Origin: Hermatobates lingyangjiaoensis
Lineage: Eukaryota; Arthropoda; Insecta; Hemiptera; Hermatobatidae
NCBI GenBank assembly: GCA_026182355.1
Contig: JAPFBL010000068.1
Location: forward strand, 2,063,001 to 2,127,000
Length of the DNA stretch: 64,000 nucleotides
Direction: 5' to 3'
Under the pieces are notes generated by a model. That model was not told the origin of the DNA, did no database searches, and saw only the letters and a program-made list of their open reading frames with translations. A program made the translations under genes and the position numbers. Positions within the stretch are counted from its first letter, which is position 1, and the number at the start of each line of letters is the position of its first letter. This document shows positions 24,861 through 35,420 of this stretch, piece by piece.

Positions 24861-25430
24861 CATTCGGACCCTGTCCATGTTTAATATCGTATTCGGACCC
24901 TGTCCATGTTTAATATTGTATTCGGACCCTGTCCATGTTTAATATTGTATTCGGACCCTGTCCATGTTTAATATTGTATTCGGACCCTGTCCATGTTTAA
25001 TATTGTATTCGGACCCTGTCCATGTTTAATATTGTATTCGGACCCTGTCCATGTTTAATATTGTATTCGGACCCTGTCCATGTTTAATATTGTATTCGGA
25101 CCCTGTCCATGTTTAATATTGTATTCGGACCCTGTCCATGTTTAATATTGTATTCGGACCCTGTCCATGTTTAATATTGTATTCGGACCCTGTCCATGTT
25201 TAATATTGTATTCGGACCCTGTCCATGTTTAATATTGTATTCGGACCCTGTCCATGTTTAATATTGTATTCGGACCCTGTCCATGTTTAATATTGTATTC
25301 GGACCCTGTCCATGTTTAATATTGTATTCGGACCCTGTCCATGTTTAATATTGTATTCGGACCCTGTCCATATTTAAGATTGTATTCGGACCCTGTCCAT
25401 ATTTAAGATTGTATTCGGACTATTGTCCAT
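24861..25430. repeat. 29-bp minisatellite, about 19.6 copies
   Basis: The unit reads 'attcggaccctgtccatg' then 'tttaatattgt', repeated head to tail with almost no variation inside the array. The first copy ('cattcgg', 'atatcg') and the last two to three ('catatttaagattg', 'ggactattgtcc') carry variants, a pattern expected when arrays homogenise from the middle. Each unit contains GGAC-cct-GTCC, a 4-bp hairpin with a 3-base loop. The period is not a multiple of three, so it is not coding. The array ends about 55 bp before a candidate exon acceptor. Confidence 0.95.
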
Positions 25431-25484
25431 AATCAAACCATTTAAATCTTTCAAGATCAGCTGATATAAATCTTTTGATTGCAG

Positions 25485-25597
25485 GTTTATGTATCTTCGT
25501 AGTATCTGGTTCCTAAATTCACACAATTTAGATCAGTTGCTCTTTAAGATGGAGGACGTTCGAAAACAGTTCTACCACTTCAACAGCAGTATGCAAG
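25485..25597 (+). CDS. candidate internal exon of an unidentified protein-coding gene
   Basis: The upstream sequence 'aaatcttttgattgcag' is a good 3' splice site. The 113-bp segment has one fully open frame (37 whole codons starting at 25486, one base spare at each end), with the others closed. It ends CAAG|GTAATT, a good donor. The peptide includes MYLRSIWFLNSHNLDQLL and MEDVRKQFYHFNSS, an ordinary-looking mix of residues suggesting a helical region. I do not recognise the family. No neighbouring exon was found in the window, so the rest of the gene would lie beyond long introns. The assignment rests only on splice sites, open frame and peptide character. Confidence 0.4.
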
Positions 25598-26751
25598 GTA
25601 ATTAATATATGGTTACTAATTTTTTTTACACTAATGATTTATGCTGAAAAACTTAATTTTTTCTAGACAAATCTATATTCCGTTGTATAAAAGTTGGGGA
25701 AAAAACAGGGTTTTATAGGTCTCTTTCTTAATTATTAAAATTTTTTGAGAAAAAGAAAGTTTTTTAATTAAATGATACCAAATTTATATGTTAATTTTTT
25801 AATTTTAATTTTTGTTTTCAGTTTATTTAAATAGCTTTAGTTGAAAATTAAATTACAACAGAATTAAATGCAGTGACACAGGTTCGAGTTAGTAGGTTAA
25901 ATATAATGCTATAAATAGTTTTAAAGATACGAGTAAAAGTCAAATTTATTTTACCCGTTTAGTCCTTTTTCGACGTACTTTGTAAGTACGTAGTACTTTG
26001 TAGTAGCTGATTACCAGCCATTTGTCTGCTTGGTCCATGACGTTGGTTGACGTGAGGGGTCCCTTGTACGCAGGACTCCATCGGTTAATAGAAATATGGA
26101 TGAGTCTTTTCCAGAATTAGTTGGATATTTATGTGTTCGTCGTTACACCTGAATGATTATTAAAGTGGAGATCTGACCTCTTGTATTCATGCATGAGCCT
26201 GTCATGTGGTGTTGACCTCGTGGTGGCTGTGCTCCAAAGTCAAAGGGTTTTATGTTCTTTATGTGTATGACCTGAATGCTTATTAAATATGATTCACATT
26301 TTGTATACTGCCTCGTTTTACGTGGAGCTCACCGCCACTCCGAACCTCCTTCACACACCCCGTAGTTGGTCACTCCACGATTTCCCAGACATAACATACT
26401 TAAAGAACCCTTACATTACAACAAAAAGTTTGTGAAACCTATATTATAATATAAAAAAATTAAATTATTAAAATAGTTATTTGTAGTCTACCAGTACTGG
26501 TTTCAAAGCTTTATGCTTCTGCCGGAGTTTTTTTATCAGTCATTATATCTAAAAATATTCAAATCATACATTTTTGAATATTAATGTCTAGTCCAATCAC
26601 AAGTCAATTTGTTGTTTCTGTGTTTTTTGTGAATAAATGTTGGAGTTACTCAGCAAAGTGAATTTCCACTCAAAGTTGGTTTCCTGATGATAACATTTCA
26701 TTGTGAATCTGTACTAATTTAAGAGAATGCACATAGTCTCTCAAACTCACC

Positions 26752-26782
<31 letters not shown>

Positions 26783-27936
26783 TCCCTCCCTCCATCAAAT
26801 CATTTCCACTGCTAAAGTGTATTACAATTGAAAATTTTAATTTACAGATCCAGTTAAATTATAAATTAGCCCTCTCTCTTTTTCTTTCCCAACTTAATGC
26901 TCTCTTTCCATCCTCACGATCCATCTCTATCACACTCACTCTCAACACTCTTGTTATTCATATAGTTTGCCATATATTTCAGTTAACCACTAGGTCACTC
27001 TAAGGATACAAATTGGTTAATCTAATTTAAGTAATTTGGAACCTTATAATCCAAAATAAGTTCTACCTTCTCTACTCTATCCTAGGGTGTTGACCAGCAG
27101 TTTATAATTCCCTAGCTCAAAATACTAACTGAAGCCAAAACGAAGAATTACATAAAGCAAACATGTATTGTGTTTTCATAATATTTTATTTTTCCTAGGT
27201 CGATCTTCCCTTGGTTTTGTTAGATGTTAACAGAATTTACATTAAGTTTAAATTTACTTTTCTTTGCTAAATTAGTATGATATAGAGTAAGCATACCTTT
27301 CCAACTTGGTATTGAAATAGTATAAATCAGAATAAAGCTTCCTATGCAACAGTGAAACGATTTTCGGTATCATCTGCACTTCTGCCAAAATCATCCCACC
27401 TGTGACAACACAAACAAAAAATTGTAGAAATAGAGAAACCACGAAATTTCCTGGTTATTTAACGTTTGTTTTCCTGTCAGAAACAAATTAGAAAGACTGT
27501 TGAACAATAATTGTTCAACTTGTGATCTCTTTATCATTACATGCTCGGACCATCACATAAGTGAGTCAGAAGGATTGGGTGGATGTCGTATTTTACAAAT
27601 TAACTAAATCATTTCAGTTATGGGTTTTAAGCAGATTCTTAAGAGTGTTATGCTGTGTGATGGATATTAGTTTTTTTTTTCTTGTTATTGGGGTTAGCAG
27701 TTAAAAGGCTAATTTAGTTAAGCACCATCATTCATTGTGCTATGATTATAGAGATTATGCAGTTTTTGTGAATAATGCTAAATTTAATATTCTTGCAGAT
27801 TGTTTTAATTTGCACCTGTGGTTTACATGCATGTCACAAGTACAATCCTTATTAAGTTAGTTTGCTGTGGAACTGAAACCTTACCTTTACTTCTTGTAGT
27901 AGATTAAAATTAATAACCAAACAAATATATTGATAT
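25598..27936. other. gene-less stretch with CT microsatellite
   Basis: A (CT)n tract followed by (CCCT)n lies at about 26752-26793. Around 26020-26400 the sequence is GC-richer, with a repeated 'gacctgaatgcttattaaa'-type motif (near 26145 and 26269), vaguely like a solo LTR but without confirmable ends. Nothing coding. Confidence 0.4.
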
Positions 27937-28240
27937 AGCTTCTCAACCACTGATTCTTAAACTACAAAGATGGGTTTCTTGAGGATTTTTGGTCTAAAGA
28001 AATTACACTCCTGTTAATTCGCCGACATTTCGACAAAAATTGTTTGGTATATTCAAGGCTAAAAACAATTTATTAACGATTTATGTTAATAAGTTTTCAC
28101 TACTTGTGTCGTTAATAAATTGTTTTTAGCCTTGAAAATGCCAAACAAATTTTGGCGAAACGTCGGTGTATAAATGGGAGTATAAATTTCTTTTGACCAA
28201 AAATCCTCAAGAAACCCATCTTTAAACTCAAAACGAATCC
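27937..28240. mobile_element. large palindromic fold-back element
   Basis: Arms of about 115 bp (27967-28085 and 28109-28223) are near-perfect complements: 'aagatgggtttcttgaggat' at the left end pairs with 'atcctcaagaaacccatctt' at the right. The spacer holds 'gttttcactacttgtg'. Each arm contains a GAA-AC/TGT-C core near its middle. A single-armed relative lies at 8417-8625. No ORF. Confidence 0.7.
28128..28170 (+). ncRNA. hammerhead-like motif, ACGT stem III, long stem II
   Basis: TTGAAAA (28132-28138, a worn CTGANGA), one extra T, stem II GCCAAA...TTTGGC (28140-28156), GAA (28157-28159), palindrome ACGT (28160-28163), C (28164). GCC before the box pairs with GGT after the C as stem I (one wobble). 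The left arm of the palindrome carries a mutated copy. Confidence 0.3.
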
Positions 28241-30662
28241 ATTATCACCTACGTAGAATTTTTAAGGTCATTTTACCTACAAATTGTGAAGCGTCCTAGT
28301 TCTTTGAAAGTCAGTCTTGGTGTACATTCGACAAAACGAATCAGAGTACTACAGTTCTCCTGTATAGTTACTAATATGCATTGTAACGTATACTATAGCA
28401 CTTTAGGGCCAATTCTAACGCCTTGGTGAAAAATTATCTTTTTGTCAGTACTTATGGGATGTTATGGTAATCCTAGGTCAATTATCAATATCTTTCTACC
28501 ACTGTTCATGCTTATATTCAATCTCCTCCTGCGAACATCTAAGGCATTTTAGGTTTTCCTTTCACCACTATCCATGGCTATCCCAAATCTTTTTCCTTCC
28601 TTTCTGAATGACTTTCATAGGTCACATACCACTATCTTTCACCCACTGTGCACACATATTTTAAGTCTCCTTTCTACGACATCCTATGATATTTCTAGAT
28701 CTCCTTTCCACCACTAGATATCCTTACCACTATCTACCGCTTCCTATCCATGGTAATCTTTATTGCAGGATAAGAGCATATTTTTGATGAAGTAATAGAA
28801 TCTCATTCACCGACATTTTTTCATTCCCTTCTCACGTTTCATGTCATAGAAGAGAGTGCTGAATCGTTTGTCTTATCAGTTTCCATTGTTTCTGACATGA
28901 CTATCATTCTTCTAGCAGTGTTGTTTGTTTCTTAATTACTTTTCATGCATTCAAAAATAACAACTATTCCCTCTTTTCTCTGATTAAAATGCAAATTTTT
29001 TTTAAAAAAAAGCATTATACCATTTCATTAAACTTTAAGAAAAGACATTAATTCCACAATAACTTTCATTAATTTGTTTCAGTTTCAGTTATGTTTATCT
29101 GAAATAACAGTTTTCTTTAAAAATGATTGTTGGAAATTTATGGAAATAACAAAATGTTGGTTTACTGCTTCAGGATTATTTCTGTGCAAAAAATTATATT
29201 AATACAACAAAATTAAAGGAAAGACTCTTTTCAAAGTGTTTAATTTATCGATATTTCAGTTTTTCTATTTCAGTTTTGACATGTTATGCTTGTGGAAAAG
29301 ATTGATGCTTAAAACTTTAATGGTTCAAAAACCAGTCGAACTGGATTTTAAAAATTAGGCAACAAATCCTTAGTTGTATTTATTTCAAAATAAAAAATTG
29401 GGGCTCTACGGTTAAAGAATCGTGTGGAGGTTATATTTACGAGATAACAATTCTAATATAATGCTTTGGAAACATACGGAGGCAGAACAGGCTGTAATTT
29501 CGAGCAAACTGCCGTACTGCTCTGGAATTTACACTTGGTTTTAAGGGAAAGCTGTAGTTACTTGGTGAGAATGATACGCATATAGTGAAGGAGGTATGTT
29601 CTTAAGAAGGATGTTTTAGTTCACTCGGAGGCTGATTATGTAACAATTGTTATGTTGTTGAAACTAGGTGGTCGAAAAGGCACGGTCAGCCAGCCTTATT
29701 GACTGTTCGCCCGGGAGTCTTATTTGGATCAGTCAGCACGTCGCTTATCACAGTGCACCGGCTTTGACAAAGCAACCTTTGCTTCACTTTTCAGTCTTTC
29801 TTCAGTGCTAAATATGTTCTCAAACAAAGAAACGTGGGTTTTGGAGCAAAAGTTTTAAATAGTGCTTAGGGAAATATACTTGCCTGAAACGTTTCTTTGT
29901 TTCAAATCATGATTTTTGTTACCAGTGTTACAAATAACTTTACAATCAGCGTTTACTGAAATTAATAAGTCAATGAAATGTTACATTCAGTTCTTATCAA
30001 ATAGAGATAACTTTTAGCAAATATGCCAAAACTGTATCCAATGACTGAAGTCTTTGAAATAAATGATATCAAAAATCAATGTCAAATAAATTTCAATGTA
30101 TAAAAGAACTCTTTTGAGATTTAAATCAACTTTAGTTAATCATTGAATAGTCAAAACTGAACTTAGATCTTCAGCTCGTCGTATCTTTTGTCATTAAGAA
30201 ATTATGCGCTCCTTAGAAGCTGCTTAACATATTTATATCACACCATATTCATTTCTTTAATACTATTCCAAATAGTTTTACAAAGTTTGATTATTTGTGT
30301 TAATTTACTTTTTTGTTGTAAATATTATGATTTTATTTTTGTATGTAATTACTTCTCTTGAGTTATTTTTATATACTCATTCTTCTGCATTCCTTTTCTA
30401 TTCCTAAATCACTGGACCCACTTTTTTCCTTCTATAATCTCCTCGTCTTAACTGAAATTCAAACCTAGTAGTGTTCTGTTACATTCATTTGTTTCACCAG
30501 TTAATAGTGACTTGTACTATATTCTGTGCGTTTCCCTCTATGATTTTACTATGTATCTGTACTTAAAAAATATAAATAAACTCGAAATATCATAAGCCAG
30601 CTGCTATATAATATACATATGTGATTAGTGAGCACTATTCAACGAACTAAACATAATCAAAC
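28241..30662. repeat. gene-less stretch containing one 14-bp inverted repeat
   Basis: A perfect 14-bp inverted repeat (AAACAAAGAAACGT at 29822-29835 and its complement at 29889-29902) is the only structured element I see. A mildly GC-richer patch lies at 29640-29780. No coding signal. Confidence 0.4.
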
Positions 30663-30940
30663 CAGACAGAGAAAACACAAATATATGTTCTACCTTGTTT
30701 ATTCTTTATTATTATTATTTATTTTGATTAATATATTTTCTTGCATCGTACCCTCTGTAAGTTGAAAACACTGACAGAGTTTTTCTGAGAAGAAGACTTC
30801 AGTATTTTTATAGGTACAGTATTAGAAAGTACCAATATTTTCCGAGTGTCTGTTTTCATCCACCTCATTTCGAAGAATATCGAAATATCATTGTGAGTTT
30901 TTGTGTTTTGTAATGTATGTTTTCTCTGTTATTTTATGTA
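30663..30940. mobile_element. fold-back element, ATAT family
   Basis: The left end 'cagacagagaaaacacaaat' is roughly complementary to the right end 'ttgtgttttgtaatgtatgt' plus 'tttctctgtt'. Near 30885 'atatcgaaatatcattgtg' is a worn GAA-ATAT-C core, equivalent to 10236-10249. Same family as 5.1, 10.2 and 39.3 kb. Confidence 0.45.
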
Positions 30941-32492
30941 TGCGTATGTACAAGATAATGAAAACCACTTTTAACATTCTATTAAGTTGGATAAGCATAT
31001 CTTGAAGAGAAATGAAAAGGAAGATGGTGCAGTTTCAGCTAAGTGGTAGTTGTAACTGGAAATTGAATTCGTTTGGTGAAATTCTGTAGTCTAGTAGCCG
31101 GTTCAGTTTTCATTGAAATTGCGTCCCATTATCCATACCCGAAGATTTAAAAACTTTCACCATCAGCTATTTATACTGGGTAGTAAGTTAGTGAAATCTT
31201 ACATTTATTTTTTATTGATAGCAAAATAAACTATAACAAAGATAAAATAAGTTTGGTGCTAAAGACGGAGTAAGGATTTTTTTGCTAGCTCCAAACGGTG
31301 GTTGTAAACTCAGCTTTTGCAATAAGCAGTTCTCAAAGCCACTTAGCTAGAGTGCCTGATCCCCTTTCTCTTTTCTTCTCCTAGGGATGTTTCCAACCCC
31401 AATGTAGAGAAAATACGGGTTTTTTACTTGCGTATCACTAGTACATATTAAATATTTATTTCTCTGTTTGGATTCCTTATGTTATTGTTAAAGTGTATTA
31501 GGCTTTATATAGAAATATTATTCCACATTAAACATATGCCATATATATATTGCACAACTATCTTTAGCGTGACAACAATTTTGAACCAATCATTTTGACG
31601 AATCAATTTTTTTTCATTTGTGTTGTGTTAAACTTGTGTCCAAGTATAAGGAATTGATTATTAAAGGTTATAGTAAAATTACCAATATATTTCTATCAAC
31701 GTGGCGTTATATGTAATCTTGAGTATATTAAATAAAAATGGGCAACTATGCACCATGCTGCAGTTATCTGTCTCCCTTCGAAGGTGGTATAAATGTGTAA
31801 GGCAGACAAATAGTAGCCATTCCTACTGAAATATTGCCCTAAGGGGAATGGGCACAGTCAGATACAAATCATGAAAGCAGACCATATTTTAGAAAAATAA
31901 CCCGGTATTACTAACGAGGAAGATGGATTTGAATTAAGGATTGCCAAACTTTCTGCAGATCAAAGAAAGAACAGCAGCTTAGAACACAAAAAGTTTGCCA
32001 TGAGACGTCAAATGCCTTTTTGGATTTACATAACCTTTTGTGAAAACGTGTTGCTTTAAAACAAATTAAACGTAATTTCACTAATTAAATTCAATTTCTT
32101 GTAGAAATGAATAAATTCTCGCCTATAATCTCCACAAGAAATAATTAATTGGAATTATCACTACCATTAATAATTAACATTTTCAATATTATAAATTTCA
32201 TTGAAATTGAAAGATCTGTTATATACAACAACCTTTAGTATTCACATTGTTAATAAGGAATGTCCCTTATTACTAAGTAATATAGGACGCCGTGCTACTT
32301 CGCTTGTTTATTATTTACTGTGAAATCGTTTATCGCTATTATAGAACTTTTATTTTTAAAATTTTGGACTATTCCTGCTTGAACTGTAACTTATGCACCT
32401 TGAATGCCATTAAGTCCTAAGAGATATTATTATTTGTACAGAGCTTGCCTGTTCTCAGTTAGAGTTAATAGTACTTGAATATTAATTTTATT
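30941..32492. other. gene-less AT-rich stretch
   Basis: An isolated acceptor-like tract ('ctttctcttttcttctcctag', ending near 31384) is not followed by an open exon with a donor. Nothing else. Confidence 0.4.
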
Positions 32493-32625
32493 CATGCATT
32501 TCATCATTACCACAGAGGTTAGTATTATTAATATTAAACACATAATATGCCGTCTTACCTCGTACATTACTGCCGTAGCTGTCGGACCGGTTTCGGGTGT
32601 CAACCATCTTCAACACGAACTGATC
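32493..32625 (-). repeat. 133-bp dispersed repeat, copy 1 (hammerhead-like core inside)
   Basis: Matches 53349-53481 with only a handful of differences, sharing 'attaccacagaggttagta', 'ttaatattaaacacataata', 'ggaccggtttcgggtgtca' and 'cttcaacacgaactgatct'. On the minus strand 32585-32613 reads TTGAAGA, one T, GGTT-gac-ACCC, GAA, ACCGGT, C. Confidence 0.8.
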
Positions 32626-32681
32626 TAATCTAATTTTATTATTACCGTTTTTTTATATCTCTCTATAATCACATATATACA

Positions 32682-32845
32682 CCAAACACACATACACACA
32701 CACATATACACACACAAACACACGACACGCTCGGATCAATTTGTAAAACCCATTCTATTGGGTTCAGGGGACCTTGTAACGTGTATTTCTGTTGAAAATT
32801 CTATATCAAAATTTTAACCCGAACACAGTTCAGTAGTCCAACAAT
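32682..32845. repeat. CA microsatellite with dispersed-repeat flank
   Basis: CA-rich tract at about 32685-32730, then 'cacgctcggatcaatttg', 'gggttcaggggacc' and 'gtatttctgttgaaaatt'. A similar flank follows the second copy of the 133-bp repeat at 53.8 kb, so the two modules probably belong to one composite element. Confidence 0.5.
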
Positions 32846-33697
32846 AAGAACAATGAAATCACCGTTTTTAATATTGCTTTTCATATTTTCATACCCACAT
32901 TGTTAGTTCAAGTTTATATTTTAAGATAATTAGTCATATTTCTTTCTAATAATGCTCTGAAGGTGGTACACACTGTTCTAATCTTCTTGGTTCCTCTAGT
33001 ATAGTTCTGTGTTTGTAATGTAGAGTATATTAATGATAAATGGGTAAACATTAACATATTCTGTGAATTTGTGTATGTTGCTCCTGATAATTGAAAATAC
33101 TATTGAGAAAGTTAGAGAAACTGTACAGAAATTGGTTAAATTTATAAATATCTTTTTTAATGAATCAGGAAAAACATAAATTTACTTAGCTTGTATAAAG
33201 TTTATATACGAATATAAAAATATAAAATATAAAGTAGTTGAAACTAAAACTAAAGTGGACTAGATCTTCTTAATAGTAACAACTAACTCACCTGACAGCC
33301 ATAAAAAAATATTGTATTTTCAGCATTTCGAAAACATTCTATTTCATAGTCTTGAAGACTATGTTACTGGCCTTAAGATATTAATTTGTCTTTAGATATT
33401 CAAAGATGATTGCATCCAATTTTCAAATTTTTAATTAAAATCTTTCCTTTTAGTTTATTTTCTATTATTTAGTTTTCTGAAATTTTCCGATGAATGTAGA
33501 AATGGAAAAATATATATTTGAGCTTAAAAACGTTTTCCTCTTTAAAAAGGATGAAGAATACAATCCTTCTTCTTTGAAACTAACTACTATTGGCCAATAT
33601 TGTAACTGAAAATCTAAGCTTTCCATTTATAAATACACTTCTTAGTTTACCCTTTTACTTGGAAGGGTACTTTTTTGTTGTTTGTAACAAAACAGCT

Positions 33698-33800
33698 ACT
33701 AACACACACACACAACACGCTCGGGTCAATTTTTGATATATTACTTTGTAGTGATTCAATAAACTTGATATATTACTTTGTAGTTATTGTTAAATTTCAT
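33698..33800. repeat. CA tract plus 47-bp-spaced tandem duplication
   Basis: A short CA run is followed by 'cacgctcgggtcaattttt', the same flank as at 32735. Then 'ttgatatattactttgtagt' occurs twice (about 33736 and 33766). Confidence 0.5.
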
Positions 33801-33899
33801 GAGCTTAAATATTGCAAGAGTAATGTTGGACTAAAAATATAAATCTAAGTTCTATTTCTGGTAACATGATCCACATGAGAAGGTTATTCAATTAAATCA

Positions 33900-35000
33900 T
33901 TAAAATTAAATGATTTAATTATAACTGAATCAAAGGAAACATAACAATAATTATGAATCACGACTCTTACCTTGACAAAGTAAAGTTTTCTACAATCTGA
34001 AACTACAGCAATACACATTTTCATCCCACTAATAAAATCCAAGATATCCTTTAAAAAACACTGAAATTGTGCCCAAATTAGTCTCTAAACCTTTATTTAT
34101 TTCTAAAAACCCTCGAGTCTTGGTCTTATACGCCTTACCAAAAATTCATAAGGAAAACATACTCATTGTACCAATAGTCTCATTCTCTAACACACGTCTA
34201 CCAAAATTGCGAAACTACTAAATAAGTTGCTCGCAAAATTCACTCAGTTCAATGGCCCTTGCACGATAAAAATGTCGATAAAATTAATCCAGGATATGAG
34301 TAACATTAATATACCTAATAATGCCTTGCTATCTATTTGGCGTTGAAAACTTCTTCCCAAGTGCCCTTTACCTGAACTCACTGATGTCAGCGTAAATACC
34401 ATCACCCAAACAGTAACAGATCTCGTAATCCAGAAAGAACTCCTAGCCCTGTCCAAAGTATGCCTAGAACATAAACATTCCATAAACAAACTGATGTCGG
34501 GCTCCCCATGGGTTCCAACATCACTCCATTGTTTGCGGATTTATTTTGAAGTTCCCTTGAAGAGTAACTTTTACATCCAACCACCCTCTCACCAAACTCA
34601 TCTTATTTTGGCGACAATATATAGACGATTTAAGTGTTTTCAAAGGCACTAACAGACAATTAGACCACCTATTGACCATAATAAATGGCCTGAACCCCCA
34701 CATCCAATTTACAATGGAAATTGAAGTCAATAAATCAATCAACTACTTAGATTTAATAATAACCCGCCAAGAAAACAAATTACCACTTAACATCTTTAGA
34801 AAACCCACATACACTGATTCAGTTATTCATGCAACTTCCTTCTATCCCATGACTCACAAACTTAGCGTATTTCATTACATGATATATAGATAATTCACCG
34901 TACCTCTATCGAATCGAAAGAAAGGAATAAAAACCATTACACGTTAATAGCAAAAAACAACGGTTGTCATAAAAACCTAATAAATAAACTAATCAACAAG
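33900..35000 (+). pseudogene. Penelope-like element reverse transcriptase, decayed
   Basis: Frame-shifted but clearly PLE-type RT. In order: PKIHKENI (34138-34161), IAKLLNKLLAKFTQFNGPC (about 34206-34262), IQDMSNINIPNNALLSI (about 34288-34338), a VENFFPS palm remnant (about 34343-34363), PLPELTDVSVNTITQTVTDL (about 34368), LPMGSNITPLFADLF (about 34502-34547), and the catalytic QYIDDL (34615-34632). The last frame stays open to 34893 through INYLDLIITRQENKLPLNIF and RKPTY...HKLSVFHYMI. Several frameshifts and stops separate these blocks, so it cannot make active RT. PLEs copy RNA to DNA at a nick made by their GIY-YIG domain, whose remnant follows. Confidence 0.85.
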
Positions 35001-35129
35001 TAGGAAAGAAATCATTTAATTAATAACGTGTTTCCACAAGTTAACTCAATATAATCGGAACAAACTTGTTCATTACCATTTGTATGAAATCCATCAATAA
35101 AAATGGCAAAACTATTTAGAACATACAAC

Positions 35130-35420
35130 TTTAGAGTCGGTTTAGAACACCCGGAAACCTAATAACTTTATTAACCTCCAAAAATAGTAGACAACTTTAG
35201 ATCTCGTAGGGTTTATAAATTATCCTAATTATCCTGCGAAAATTGTGAGTGTAGTTACATTGTTGTGATCATTAGAAGTTTTGACAAAAACGGCTTAAAG
35301 AACACCAAAAAGAATTTATTCAAAAAAGTAACAACAATAACAGTAATGATTTCGTTTTCTGCTTGGACAAACACCTCCTAACAAACATTTGAAATCAATA
35401 TTTCCTTCCGTTTGAATTCC
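35130..35420 (+). pseudogene. Penelope-like element GIY-YIG endonuclease remnant
   Basis: In one frame the block RVYKLS, a stop, then LSCENCECSYI (about 35207-35257) corresponds to the GVYKL-C-x2-C-x-x-x-YIG signature of PLE endonucleases, followed by RSFDKNGLKNTKKNLF in place of GRSF...R..EH. The G of YIG and the following QTG are lost. A small 'ttatcc' duplication inserted the stop codon. Its position about 250 bp after the RT block fits the standard RT then GIY-YIG order. Confidence 0.7.

Noticed and set aside
24861..25430. CRISPR-like repeat array
   Set aside because: Repeats are contiguous with no unique spacers, and the context is eukaryotic. It is a minisatellite. The same applies to 42868-43171.
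26020..26400. Possible solo LTR
   Set aside because: GC-richer with a repeated 'cctgaatg.ttattaaa' motif and polyadenylation-like sequence, but no TG..CA ends with target duplication could be fixed and no second copy is present.
31360..31420. Strong polypyrimidine-AG acceptor-like tract
   Set aside because: No open exon with a donor follows, and isolated tracts of this kind are frequent in AT/T-rich DNA.
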